The position numbers and the translations under genes were made by a program. The notes under the pieces are model-generated. The model was not told the origin of the DNA, searched no databases, and saw only the letters and a program-made list of their open reading frames with translations. Positions 45,703 to 55,900 of a stretch of DNA of 64,000 bases are shown piece by piece. This DNA comes from Chitinophaga sp. (GTDB taxonomy: Bacteria; Bacteroidota; Bacteroidia; Chitinophagales; Chitinophagaceae), in assembly GCF_019236475.1 (NCBI RefSeq), contig NZ_JAFAIX010000011.1:124001-188000 (forward strand). Direction: 5' to 3'. Position 1 is the stretch's first letter. The number at the start of each line of letters is the position of its first letter.

Positions 45703-46812
45703 CTAGATAACGGCATCGCGTTCTCCAACAATATGATTAAGACCTACGCCAATCATCTTTTCCAGCAGATCATATCCGCCGTTATCCTTGCTATGTGCAA
45801 AAGATCTCTCTTCAAAAGTTACGGGAACAGCCCAGTAGAGATTTACCTTATCCCCATACATTTCAGGCATGGTGATTTCTGGTCCGTTATATAATGCGGA
45901 GGAAAGAATCAGGCTCTCATAAGGCTGTGGTAAAGCCCCAGAGGAAACCGTATGGCCCTCTCCTAGCCAAGTGACAATCTTCCAAGGTCTGTCTGCCAGT
46001 CCGGCTAGCACCTGCGCAATAGACATAATTTGTTCGTCTGTATAGACTTTCTTATCAAGTGCGATAGCCAGTTCGGCGCGATGATAGGCCCTTGCATTAT
46101 CGTGATACAGGATGTCTACCCAAGGCATTGGTCGGATGCTCATGCCTAAAGTCATGAAATAGACAATATCATCTTTCTCGAATTTGGCCATTGCCATAGG
46201 AGGCCATTTATTGCCGTCGATAGCGAAATAGGCTTTTTCAGGGCCGAAAGCATCTTCATAAGCGACCATGAATTGTTGTTGGATCTTTTGCCACTGCCCA
46301 TTATTATCACCCGACCAAGATTTCCAGAATTCATCAGCCTCTATGAATTTGCGATACGTCTGATTGGTTTCAGGCGTCCCTAATGGGAAGGTGATGCTGT
46401 TATCTCCACTATCCAGGCAGTCTGCTGCATAAGAAGGTGGATACTCCATATAAAGGCCCCATCCTGGAATGATACCCAGAATACGACCATCATAGACTAA
46501 AGCTGCGCCATCTCCTTCAACATTCCAGATAAAGGAAATTTTTTCTTTCTGCAAGGGTTCTTTACCCTGCGGGTGATTACAGAAACGGGCTTGTAGCAAT
46601 GGTGCCACGCCATTTTCCATAGCGGCGGTATCCATTTTCTCTGGGGCAGGCTGTAGGTTTCTCAGCCAGCATGGACGGGGTTTGAACCGATTTCCCATTA
46701 GTTCGGAGGGGTACAAATAGAAATAGGCGGTGCGGTTATCCTGTTCTACCATTGCATACATAGTACCTCGGTCATTCGGTTCTTCAATTAACATTTCTGG
46801 TGCGCTGTACAT
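45703..46812 (-). CDS. Suppressor-of-fused (SUFU) domain protein
   Basis: 369 aa, no signal peptide. The C-terminal half (about 190-365) fits bacterial SUFU proteins: AYEDAFG-type start, PMAMAKFEKDDIVYFMTLGMSIRPMP, AELAIAL, PYESLILSSALYNGPE, and LYWAVPVTFEER near the end. The N-terminal half (Trp- and Tyr-rich) is not recognised and may be an additional domain. In animals SUFU binds Gli factors; in bacteria it is often an immunity protein or of unknown role. No toxin gene is adjacent. Confidence 0.6.
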   Translation of the reverse strand: MYSAPEMLIEEPNDRGTMYAMVEQDNRTAYFYLYPSELMGNRFKPRPCWLRNLQPAPEKMDTAAMENGVAPLLQARFCNHPQGKEPLQKEKISFIWNVEGDGAALVYDGRILGIIPGWGLYMEYPPSYAADCLDSGDNSITFPLGTPETNQTYRKFIEADEFWKSWSGDNNGQWQKIQQQFMVAYEDAFGPEKAYFAIDGNKWPPMAMAKFEKDDIVYFMTLGMSIRPMPWVDILYHDNARAYHRAELAIALDKKVYTDEQIMSIAQVLAGLADRPWKIVTWLGEGHTVSSGALPQPYESLILSSALYNGPEITMPEMYGDKVNLYWAVPVTFEERSFAHSKDNGGYDLLEKMIGVGLNHIVGERDAVI

Positions 46813-46957
46813 ATTTCTACACTTTTAGGTTAGCTAAGATACGCTTATCTGCCGACAACGATGATAGGGGCCCTTTTTGAAAGGCCACGAGCCGCTGGCT
46901 GCGTGTAAGGAAATCAGATCTTTTTGTATTTTGTCTCCCGCAATCAAAATTTCACGT

Positions 46958-47725
46958 ATGAAAACACTCCTACTACTGTTGGGTCTGAGCTTGTCTTTGA
47001 CCATTATGGCGAAAGACAAACGAGGCCACCAGTACTTCCAGATTAAAGTATATCATATTAAGCCGGCCCAGGAATCAGGGTTGGACACCTATTTACAACA
47101 GGCGTACCTTCCGGCTGCGCATCGGGCGGGTATTGCGCAGGTGGGCGTATTCAAGCCTATCACACAGGATACTGCAGATGTGAAGGTCTATGTATTTATG
47201 GCATTCAACAACCTAGAACAATATGCAGCGCTGCCAGGCAGGTTAGAGAAAGATGCCGCGTACCAGGCCAGTGCAGGCACTTTCATGCAAGGGTACAACG
47301 AGTCGGCCCCCTACAACAGAATCGAAACAATACTGCTCACTGCCTTTGAACAGATGCCTATGATGGCATTACCCGCACTCCAGACGCCGAAAAATGAAAG
47401 GGTATACGAACTGCGGAGCTACGAAAGCGCCACCGAAGGCTATCACATCAACAAGGTAAAAATGTTTAATGCAGGTGGTGAAGTACAAATATTCAAGCGA
47501 CTTGGATTCAACGCTGTTTTCTACGGTAGCGTAATCGCTGGGAGCAAAACGCCGAACCTGATGTACATGACCACCTTCAATAATAAAGCAGACAGGGACA
47601 CTCACTGGAAGTCATTCAGTGCTGATCCGGAGTGGAAAAAGTTGGCCGCCACACCTGAATATGCACATAATGTATCGCATCAGGACATCATATTTGTGCG
47701 TCCGACGGAGTATTCCGACATCTAA
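46958..47725 (+). CDS. NIPSNAP family protein, secreted
   Basis: 255 aa from the ATG that starts a signal peptide (MKTLLLLLGLSLSLTIMA). Two ferredoxin-like halves follow: FQIKVYHIKPAQESGLDTYL in the first, VYELRSYESATEGYHINKVKMF with YMTTFNNKADRDTHWKSFSADPEWKKL in the second. NIPSNAP domains are common in bacteria but of unclear biochemistry. Signal peptide suggests periplasm or surface. Divergent from the SUFU-like gene; single transcription unit. Confidence 0.88.
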   Translation: MKTLLLLLGLSLSLTIMAKDKRGHQYFQIKVYHIKPAQESGLDTYLQQAYLPAAHRAGIAQVGVFKPITQDTADVKVYVFMAFNNLEQYAALPGRLEKDAAYQASAGTFMQGYNESAPYNRIETILLTAFEQMPMMALPALQTPKNERVYELRSYESATEGYHINKVKMFNAGGEVQIFKRLGFNAVFYGSVIAGSKTPNLMYMTTFNNKADRDTHWKSFSADPEWKKLAATPEYAHNVSHQDIIFVRPTEYSDI

Positions 47726-47837
47726 TGAAAAAAATTAAAAAATAAATTATTAAGCTACAATCCTTTACAGCAAAGGATTACAGCAGTTATTCACATAACC
47801 TTCATAACTCATTGATAAAAAAAACTTAACACTAAAT

Positions 47838-47867
47838 TTTGTAGTTAATATTTATTGCCTACATTTG
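47838..47867 (+). promoter_or_regulatory. Promoter of initiator tRNA
   Basis: TTTG (47838-47841) and TACATTTG (47860-47867) at 18-bp spacing, a full consensus match 9 bp before the tRNA. Confidence 0.85.
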
Positions 47868-47876
47868 CAACCACAT

Positions 47877-47948
<72 letters not shown>

Positions 47949-47953
47949 CAAGT

Positions 47954-47981
47954 TAAAAGCCGCTTACAGAGCGGCTTTTTC
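47954..47981 (+). terminator. Terminator of tRNA-fMet
   Basis: AAAAGCCGCT pairs with AGCGGCTTTTT around a short loop, immediately after the tRNA. Confidence 0.88.
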
Positions 47982-48102
47982 ATTTATACCCCTTTTCTCA
48001 TCTGTGTATTTTTGCATTTCCCTAACATTATAACATAGCCGTTACCGTTAGTAATCTCAAATTAAGTTAGTATTATTACCGCTGTTTAAATCCGTATACA
48101 AC

Positions 48103-48516
48103 ATGAAAAAACCATCCAATGCATTTGTTATGGCCTCTTGGCTAGCCCTGGGAGCAGGTATGACCGGGTTTCTCATCGGGCTGTGGAACTCCAACATGCA
48201 ACTGAACGAAAAAGGCTACTACTTCACGATCCTTATGTATGGCCTATTTGCCGCTGTATCTGTACAGAAATGCGTACGCGACAGACTTGAAGGTATTCCT
48301 GTAACTGACATCTATTATGGCATTAGCTGGGTTTCTATGCTTCTGACCATTGTACTACTGACCATCGGATTGTTTAATGCTACCTTACTTCCAAGTGAAA
48401 AAGGATTTTATGCATTTGCTTTCCTACTCAGCGTTTTCGGCGCCATCACGGTACAGAAAAATACGCGTGATGCCCAAGCCTCTAAAAATGCCGACACAGG
48501 AAAAACAGAATTCTAA
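48103..48516 (+). CDS. yiaA: YiaA/YiaB-family inner membrane protein
   Basis: 137 aa with four membrane helices arranged as two YiaAB pairs. Each pair shows the family pattern: SWLALGAGMTGFLIGLWNSNMQLNEKGYYF and VLLTIGLFNATLLPSEKGFYAF, each followed by an AVSVQK or AITVQKNTRD segment. Function in any bacterium is not established. It is a single gene with a terminator shared with the convergent operon. Confidence 0.88.
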   Translation: MKKPSNAFVMASWLALGAGMTGFLIGLWNSNMQLNEKGYYFTILMYGLFAAVSVQKCVRDRLEGIPVTDIYYGISWVSMLLTIVLLTIGLFNATLLPSEKGFYAFAFLLSVFGAITVQKNTRDAQASKNADTGKTEF

Positions 48517-48523
48517 TACAAAC

Positions 48524-48557
48524 AAAAACGCCTTCCTGAAAACAGGAGGGCGTTTTT
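48524..48557. terminator. Bidirectional terminator
   Basis: AAAAACGCCTTCCTG pairs with CAGGAGGGCGTTTTT around AAAA, between the convergent yiaA and phosphoesterase genes. Confidence 0.88.
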
Positions 48558-48577
48558 CTAATTGTATTTATCAACCT

Positions 48578-51043
48578 TTATTCGAGTACAAAAGCATTCA
48601 CGTTCCCCGAGAAGTCCGCTACATAGAGCATTCCATTTACCAACGTCATATCCGCCAATACAGGCGCTCCCAAATCAATATCCTGGATAACTTCCGGTTT
48701 ACCACTTATATTTAATACATACAAATGTCCGTCTGATGCGGCTACATAAGCGATATTGCCTGCCACCAGTGGCGTACTTTCAATGCCGGCTGCAGGAGGC
48801 AATGTATATGGTGCAGAGAAAGTCAGGGATTGTTTCGGTTTGAATACGCCCAACTCCTGTTTGCTTTGTTTATCAAAAATCACCAAGCCATCCTCCGCAG
48901 TACAGAGCAATACTTTATTCCCTGCAATGGCAGGCGCAGTCATGGTTTTCAGATTGTATTTCAGTGGAATACTGTCTACAGTGGCTCCTGATTCATTCAA
49001 CATGTGGAGCATATTGATGCCATGTACGTAGAGTTTATTATCGTAATTAACCGCTGTACCACTGCGGAACCGGATACCGCCATCACTGCGTTTCCATAGT
49101 AATTTTCCGGTATTCAGATCATGTGCAAATAAGGCATTCCAGTTGGAAGAGGTAATTACGGCATTACCAAAAATAGTCATAGCGGCAGGTGTACCCTCTC
49201 CTCCTGACCAGGCAGTGTTTGTCCAGAGCGGGTTTCCGGTATTGATATCCAATGCTTGCATATAATTGCCAGCACCAGTGATATAAGTATTTTTATATAC
49301 TACACCTGCACTGTTATAGGTGGCCAGATGTCTCATGCCGCCATCATGCTGCCACAAAAGCTTACCGGTATTGGCATCCAGGGCATAGGTCATACCTTCC
49401 GCATCGGTTCCCAAAATTTTCCCGTTGGTATATGACAAGCTATGTTTGATCGAATTACCTGTAGGAAATTTCCAGAGGATCTTTCCTGAAGTGGCTTCCA
49501 TAGCTATGATAGCCGATTTGGTATTATTCTCATCATCGATGGTGGCGAGATATAATTTCCCGTTGACAATGATGGGAGATGATTTCCAGATATTAGCGCC
49601 GGTATTGGAAGTCCATACCAGTCGAGGTTTCACCTTATTAATGGCGATATTTGGTAATCGTTGGGTATTCTGTAATACTTGGTCCCAGTTGTTATTGCCA
49701 GCAGGGGCCGTAGCCGGATTAATGCGGAAAGTATCTCTTCTGAATAATACGCGACCTGTATTTAAAGTAGCTTCTAAAGTACTGTTATAAAGAGTTTGCG
49801 GCTGGAGACCAGTAGTTTTCAGCGCTCCGTTCCAAGTCCAGTCGCTGGCCGCTTTCAACTGGGATTGTTGCAATAATTTCCCATTGTTATCATACAGGCG
49901 GAAAACAACTGATTTTACAGGATCATCCGTCTGGTAAACGTTTGCGCTCACTGTCAGTTGTTGGTTTTTAACTGCTGCACCATATTTAGTGGGAGACACG
50001 AGTACCAACTGATTAGCGATGTAAGTATATCTTCTGTTAACGGAAACAATACCTTCTTTAGCCACTTCGATCACATCAAAGTTGGACATAGAGTTATCGA
50101 TACCACCATCTGCCGCGGGGGCAGAGCAAATAGAACGAATACCGGTATTGCCATGTTTGCGGGCGAAGTTAATGTGCCAGTGGCCGTAGATCCAGGCTTT
50201 CAGGTTATGATCATTTAAAACAAGGCTATCACCTTTTGAATTTTTGATAGCGAAATGATCGCTGTAAGTCAGCAGATCATGGTTGAAAATGACGATTGAT
50301 TTTTGAGGGTCTGTATTGGCGAGATCGCTCTTCAGCCAGTAATATAGGTCGTCGTAGGTGTAAGAGGGTTGGTAGTCTCCATAAGGCATTGGCGTTACAA
50401 CGAAGTGTGTGTTGCCATACTCAAATGAATAGAATACAGGACCAAAGAGGGATTCAAACAAAGCTTCACCGGTAGGGCCTTTTACCAGGTCGTGGTTACC
50501 CACGCAATAGTAGACAGGGAGGCCCATAGTCTTCGTATTTACTTGTTGCGCATGGAACTGTAACCCTTTCTCATAGCAGATATCGCCGGTATGTACTACG
50601 AAGTCCGCCTCTTCATTCTTGGCGTAATTCCTCGTTTCATTGATCCAATCGCCATACTGATAGGTTTCCGTATCGGTAATACGGATGAAGCGAGAAATAT
50701 CTTTATTGTGATGAGTGGCCACAGCAGCGGCGTACATGGGGAAATCATACGATTGGACGGTGCTGTCTATTTTGATGAAATAGTTTTTAACAAAGTTGTA
50801 GCCATGAGCTGGCGTAATGAAAACGAATTTTTGGCGGGCGTGGCCTGGCAGGCTGTATCGGCCGTCTTCACCGGTTTTCACTACGTGCAGTCCATCTGAA
50901 ACGCTGATACCGCTAATACCTTTTTCTCCTGCATCCAGGACACCATTTCTGTTTACATCGTTGAAAACCTGTCCGGAGAAGGATTGTGCCTGTATTCCTC
51001 CTGCCAGTAAAATCCCCAGCGCTGTCAGTGCTAAATTCTTCAT
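48578..51043 (-). CDS. Secreted fusion: SdrD-like domain, metallophosphoesterase, PQQ propeller
   Basis: 821 aa from the ATG starting a signal peptide (MKNLALTALGILLAGGIQAQ). Then an SdrD_B-like beta domain (FSGQVFNDVNRNGVLDAGEKGI, about 20-90), and a calcineurin-like phosphoesterase (about 110-340) with HTGDICYEKG, VGNHDL, FNHDLL and YGHWHINF as metal motifs. A beta linker follows, and then a PQQ-type propeller (about 470-821) with repeated ALDANTGKLLWQ, ALDINTGNPLW and HDLNTGKLLWKR blades. Downstream of a SusC/SusD pair and probably in one transcript, so it likely dephosphorylates or hydrolyses a phosphodiester of the imported substrate (for example phosphorylated glycan). The substrate is unknown. 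Confidence 0.88.
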   Translation of the reverse strand: MKNLALTALGILLAGGIQAQSFSGQVFNDVNRNGVLDAGEKGISGISVSDGLHVVKTGEDGRYSLPGHARQKFVFITPAHGYNFVKNYFIKIDSTVQSYDFPMYAAAVATHHNKDISRFIRITDTETYQYGDWINETRNYAKNEEADFVVHTGDICYEKGLQFHAQQVNTKTMGLPVYYCVGNHDLVKGPTGEALFESLFGPVFYSFEYGNTHFVVTPMPYGDYQPSYTYDDLYYWLKSDLANTDPQKSIVIFNHDLLTYSDHFAIKNSKGDSLVLNDHNLKAWIYGHWHINFARKHGNTGIRSICSAPAADGGIDNSMSNFDVIEVAKEGIVSVNRRYTYIANQLVLVSPTKYGAAVKNQQLTVSANVYQTDDPVKSVVFRLYDNNGKLLQQSQLKAASDWTWNGALKTTGLQPQTLYNSTLEATLNTGRVLFRRDTFRINPATAPAGNNNWDQVLQNTQRLPNIAINKVKPRLVWTSNTGANIWKSSPIIVNGKLYLATIDDENNTKSAIIAMEATSGKILWKFPTGNSIKHSLSYTNGKILGTDAEGMTYALDANTGKLLWQHDGGMRHLATYNSAGVVYKNTYITGAGNYMQALDINTGNPLWTNTAWSGGEGTPAAMTIFGNAVITSSNWNALFAHDLNTGKLLWKRSDGGIRFRSGTAVNYDNKLYVHGINMLHMLNESGATVDSIPLKYNLKTMTAPAIAGNKVLLCTAEDGLVIFDKQSKQELGVFKPKQSLTFSAPYTLPPAAGIESTPLVAGNIAYVAASDGHLYVLNISGKPEVIQDIDLGAPVLADMTLVNGMLYVADFSGNVNAFVLE

Positions 51044-51122
51044 AATATAATTATTGTTCACCTTAAAATCGAATGGGAGCAAGACTTCCGACCTGCTCCC
51101 ACCCTTTTATTTTTCATTGTTA

Positions 51123-52928
51123 TTACCAACCGAAATTCTGTTTCAGGTTCGGGTTAAGTACGGTTTCACCCAGTTGAATCGGACGATAAAAATACTTAGG
51201 ACCGATGAATTTGCGTGGATTATCACGGTAACGAGTAAACGAAATATGACCGGAAGTATTGTTATCCAGGTAGAAGTTATTGTCTTTACCGTTGGCATCC
51301 TTGAGATAGTAAAGGCTGATATTCTTTCTAACGTCAGGGGTGAGGCCGGCCAGAGAGGCCGTGTCTCCCGGATTTGCCAAAATAGCAATATCAGGAACAC
51401 CGTCGCCAGTCATATCTATTGGGCCGAGAGCAGGTACATACATACCTTGTTGAGCCTGTTCCAGTCTCGCTGCAGACGCCCATCTGTTCAGGTCGTTCAG
51501 ACGAAGACCTTCACATGCGAGTTCTACGCGTCTCTCCCTTCTAATTTCCAGCAATACGCCTTGGTTAGCGCCGGATACTTCCGGATACAACGCTACCTGT
51601 ACGGGATCAGGGTTACCGTTAGCGGCCGCCATAGACATATTAGGCATTTGTACGCGCGCTCTGAGTTTATTCACACTAGCAGCCAGGTCAGCATCTGTCA
51701 GGGTACCTAATTCCGCTTTTGCTTCCGCGAAATTCAGCAGTACTTCCGCCATGCGATAGATAGGCAAAGCTGTGTAGTTCGCATTCCAACCCTGACGGAT
51801 AGATGGATCACGGGGGTAGAATTTCAACTGATCGTACCCACCGAAGTTAGGTTTAGGAATATAATAACGATTATCGTTAGTAGTAGAATAACCAGGATAG
51901 GCAACTGTTTCCGCCATGCGAGGATCGCGATTGGTGAATACATCCACAAAGCCTTTCTGTTTGTAATTAGGCTGTGATGTAAAAGGAGTACCATCGGTCA
52001 TTAAGTAAGACTCCACCAAACTATTGCTGACAGACCATGACCAACCCAGCACCGTGTGCGTATTGTTGCCCACGCCCAGCGCTTGCTGGCAATCATACCA
52101 TTGGATCACTTCCGGATTGTTTGCCAGCGAAGTGCTTACAAACAGTGCACGATAATCAGCCGCACCTTTTCCAGTATTGGAAATTTGGAAACGTGTATTG
52201 GCCATCAGTTGCGAAGCCGCATCTACTGCAGCATTCAGGAAAGGCGCAGTTTTATCGCTCAGACCCAGTTCAGGGTGGTATTTACGGAAAGTACCTTCAA
52301 ACAGACCAAAACGGCTCATCAAAGCCAGGGCCGTCCATTTGCTGATACGGGTTCTGTTTCCTTCATCCGGCTTAATATGTGCGATCGCGTAGTTCAGATC
52401 CGCCATGATAGAATCAGCGATCAGGGTACGCGGACTACGAGGCGTATACAGGGCAGAATCTGTATTCTTCAATACGTGGCTATACCAAGGAACATCAGAA
52501 TAGCGGGCCAGTTTAGCGAAATAGAACTTAGCACGGAAGAAACGCGCGATACCGATGAAATGATTGATAGCAGCGGTATCTCCGGTAGCCTTGCCTGCAT
52601 TGTCTAACAGGTAGTTGTATTTACGGAGATCAGACCAATCGCCCCAGCCGGTAGTACCTACTGTATTTGGATTTAGGCCGCCTTCCATCATCAGGTCTGT
52701 TTCTCCACTAGAGTTGTAATAGGAAATGTTATCGCTGTTGATATCGTCAGTGGCATATGGCGTTCCGGTGTAGAAAGAGTTGGAATATGTTTCCAGATCC
52801 TTAGCATTATTGAAATATGCATCCGGAGTCATTTCCGTCTGTGGATTCCTTTGCAGGAAATCCTTATTACAGGCGGCAGTGAAGATTCCTGCCGTTACTA
52901 AAGCTATATAGAGCGTCTGTTTTTTCAT
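51123..52928 (-). CDS. SusD/RagB-type lipoprotein
   Basis: 601 aa. Lipobox FTAACNKDF (Cys20). Helical SusD fold with C-terminal EIRRERRVELACEGLRLNDLNRW typical of the family. Surface glycan-binding partner of the SusC 10 bp upstream. The phosphoesterase/PQQ gene follows 79 bp downstream, suggesting a phosphate-containing ligand. Confidence 0.93.
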   Translation of the reverse strand: MKKQTLYIALVTAGIFTAACNKDFLQRNPQTEMTPDAYFNNAKDLETYSNSFYTGTPYATDDINSDNISYYNSSGETDLMMEGGLNPNTVGTTGWGDWSDLRKYNYLLDNAGKATGDTAAINHFIGIARFFRAKFYFAKLARYSDVPWYSHVLKNTDSALYTPRSPRTLIADSIMADLNYAIAHIKPDEGNRTRISKWTALALMSRFGLFEGTFRKYHPELGLSDKTAPFLNAAVDAASQLMANTRFQISNTGKGAADYRALFVSTSLANNPEVIQWYDCQQALGVGNNTHTVLGWSWSVSNSLVESYLMTDGTPFTSQPNYKQKGFVDVFTNRDPRMAETVAYPGYSTTNDNRYYIPKPNFGGYDQLKFYPRDPSIRQGWNANYTALPIYRMAEVLLNFAEAKAELGTLTDADLAASVNKLRARVQMPNMSMAAANGNPDPVQVALYPEVSGANQGVLLEIRRERRVELACEGLRLNDLNRWASAARLEQAQQGMYVPALGPIDMTGDGVPDIAILANPGDTASLAGLTPDVRKNISLYYLKDANGKDNNFYLDNNTSGHISFTRYRDNPRKFIGPKYFYRPIQLGETVLNPNLKQNFGW

Positions 52929-52938
52929 GATTCACATT

Positions 52939-55900
52939 TTAGAAGTTCAGGTTCACACCCGCAGAATAGGTTTTCTGGAAAGGATAAATAGAGCCATCCA
53001 GGCCTTCTGGATCGAGGTTTACTTTCAGGTGGGAAATAGTTAAGATGTTTTCCGCACTGAAGTATACCCGAAGACGGGCAATTTTCATTTTCTCAGTGAT
53101 GTGCTTAGGCAGTGTGTATGCCAGTGTCACGTTTTTCAGGCGCAGGTAAGAAGCGTTCTGGAGGTAGCGGGTTTGAGGAATTGCCATCTCCATGTTGGCA
53201 TCTTCTGCAGCATATGCTTTCACGCGAGGGAAATAAGCATTTGGATTATCTGGAGTCCAGTGGTCCATGTTTTTCACCTGTACGTTTGTCCATGGCTGTG
53301 CATAAATACCCCAGAAGTAGTGGTTGCTTGGGCCTGGATACCAGTCGCGTTTACCAATACCTTGAGCGAAGATGCGCAGGTCAAAGCTTTTGAAGCTGGC
53401 ATTGAGATCCACGCTGTAAGGGAATCTTGGTGTGCTATTACCGATGATGCGTCTATCACCTGGGTCTGAAAGGGTATTTTTACCATAGCTGATAACGCCG
53501 TCGTGGTTGAGGTCTTTGAATTTCAGATCCCCTACATAGAATTTATAGGCGTTATCGTCCTCACCTACTGGTGTCTGATCTGCGTGATTTTTCAGCTCAT
53601 CCGCGTTTTGGAAGAAGCCTTCTGTTTCCAGACCCCAAATTTCTCCTAATTGTTGGCCTTTATAATAATCATTCAGGTTACCTGTTGGATTATCATATTT
53701 GGTAATGAAGGTGCGGCTGTCGGCCACTGCCAGTTTAATGCTGTAAGAGAATGGATCTCTACCAATATTAAACTGGTCTCTCCACATGATGGTCAATTCT
53801 CCACCTTTTGTTTTCAGGTCTGCGCCGTTTGTAGCAGGAGATCCCGCGCCATAAACCGCTGGCAGGGTTTTACCTTTTACGAACATACCTTCTGTATAGC
53901 GGGTATAGCGATCGTAGCTGATATAGAGGCGTTCTTTCAGGAAGTTCGCATCCACACCGAGGTTCACAGAACGCACTGTCTGCCAAGAGTAGTTCGCTGT
54001 TACAGGAGAAGGAGCGAATACGCCAACAGGGATTTTACCATCCAGGATAGTACCTATTGGGTTAGCTTTCATTTGCTCGAAATATCCGTATGGATTGAAG
54101 GTCTGGTCGCCCAGAGAGCCATAAGAACCACGGAATTTCAGGAAGTCCATTTTAATTGCCTTTGCAATCGGCTTAAAGAAATCTTCTTTGGAAATTACCC
54201 AGGCAGCAGAAGCAGATGGGAATGAACCCCAGCGTTTATAGCTTGGGAAACGGGAAGAACCATCACGACGACCATTTACTTCTACCAGGTATTTGTCATC
54301 GTAACCATATGCCAAACGATAGAACAGGCCACGTACTGCCCAGTCTTGGTATGTCTCAGAGACATTTGCCACGCCAGTTGCCAGTTGCACGGTTGGATAA
54401 CTAGTAGAGATCAGGCCATTACGGTTTCCTCCGAGGTTATCCAATTGGTAATATTCCTGGTTAAAACCTACGAGGGCAGTGAGATCATGTTTCTGGAACG
54501 CTTTATGGAAATTAGAATAGACGTTATATACGTTATACTTAACGGTACTGCTACCAAATGAAGCACTAGACTGATTTCCATCTGTATACTGCAATGGTTG
54601 ATTAGGACCAGTACGGTAAGGAACAGGGATTGTAAATGCTTTGGTGTTATCGTTTGTACGTCTGAAAGTAGCGTCGGCTTTCAGGCTCCATATATCTTTC
54701 ACGAGGCCCAGTTCACCATTAAAGTTGGTGAGGAACTCGTTCATAGTGTTATTGTTGCGGCCACCGCTCTGGAGTCTTCCCAGCAGTGCAGCACCGTCGG
54801 AAGTCCAAGTACCGTCTGGATTTTTAGGCACAGACAGGGATGGAGTGCGGTTTGCATTGTGGAAGAACAGGTAATCCATTGCATTGGAAGGCGCATCATA
54901 TACGGAGTTGGTATAAGTGGTATTAGTACCCAGTTTAAAGCGATCATTGAAGGTATAAGTCGCTTTAGCGCGCAGGTTATAACGGTTATAGATATCCGGA
55001 TTACTACGCAGCATACCATCCTGTTTATAGTATTCACCAGAGAGGTAGTAATTCAGTTTATCATCGCCACGAGCAATGCTGAAGTTACCGCTATAAGCAG
55101 GAGCTGTTTTATTATATACCTCTCTCAGCCAGTTGGTAGTACCGTAATAAGCCCATGCATTGGGATTGGTAGGATCTACGATAACAGCCGGAAGGGAAGG
55201 ATCTTTCGAACGTTGAGCAGCATAAGCTCTCACAGCATCCGGGTACAGGTTATACAATGGAACGGCTGCATCATGTTTCATCTGCATGGTAATCAGCGGA
55301 TCGGTAACGATAGCAGGCATTTTACCAATGGTGCGTACCGCATAGTTTGCATTTGCAGATACTGCGAGACGACCGTCCTTCGCTGATTTGGTGGTAATCA
55401 ATACTACGCCGAAGGCTGCGCGTGCACCATAGATGGCAGCGGAAGCCGCATCTTTCAGAACAGAAACGCTTTCTACGTCAGCAGGGTTGAGTCGGGAGAC
55501 TTCATCCGCTGTGAACGGAATATTATCCACGAGGATAAAAGGATCTCCACCAGAGAGAGAAGTATAACCACGGAGGTTGAAGGTAGGCGCGCTAGAAGAA
55601 CGACCGCTACTGATGCCGATATTCAGGTTCGGGATCAATCCTTGCAAACCAGTACCCACGTTAGTGATAGGACGGTTTTCCAGGGTTTTGCCGGAGATAT
55701 TATCCACAGCGCCGCTGAGGTTCACTCTTTTCTGTGTACCATAACCTACTACCACCACCTCGTTCAAGCCGCTGGAGTTAGCACTCAGGGTAACGTTGAA
55801 GTTCTGAACACCTTTGATAGAAAACTGCTTGGTTTCGTAACCGATGTAACTGAATTCCAGTACCGCATTTTCAGGGACTTCCATTTCATACTCCCCTTTT

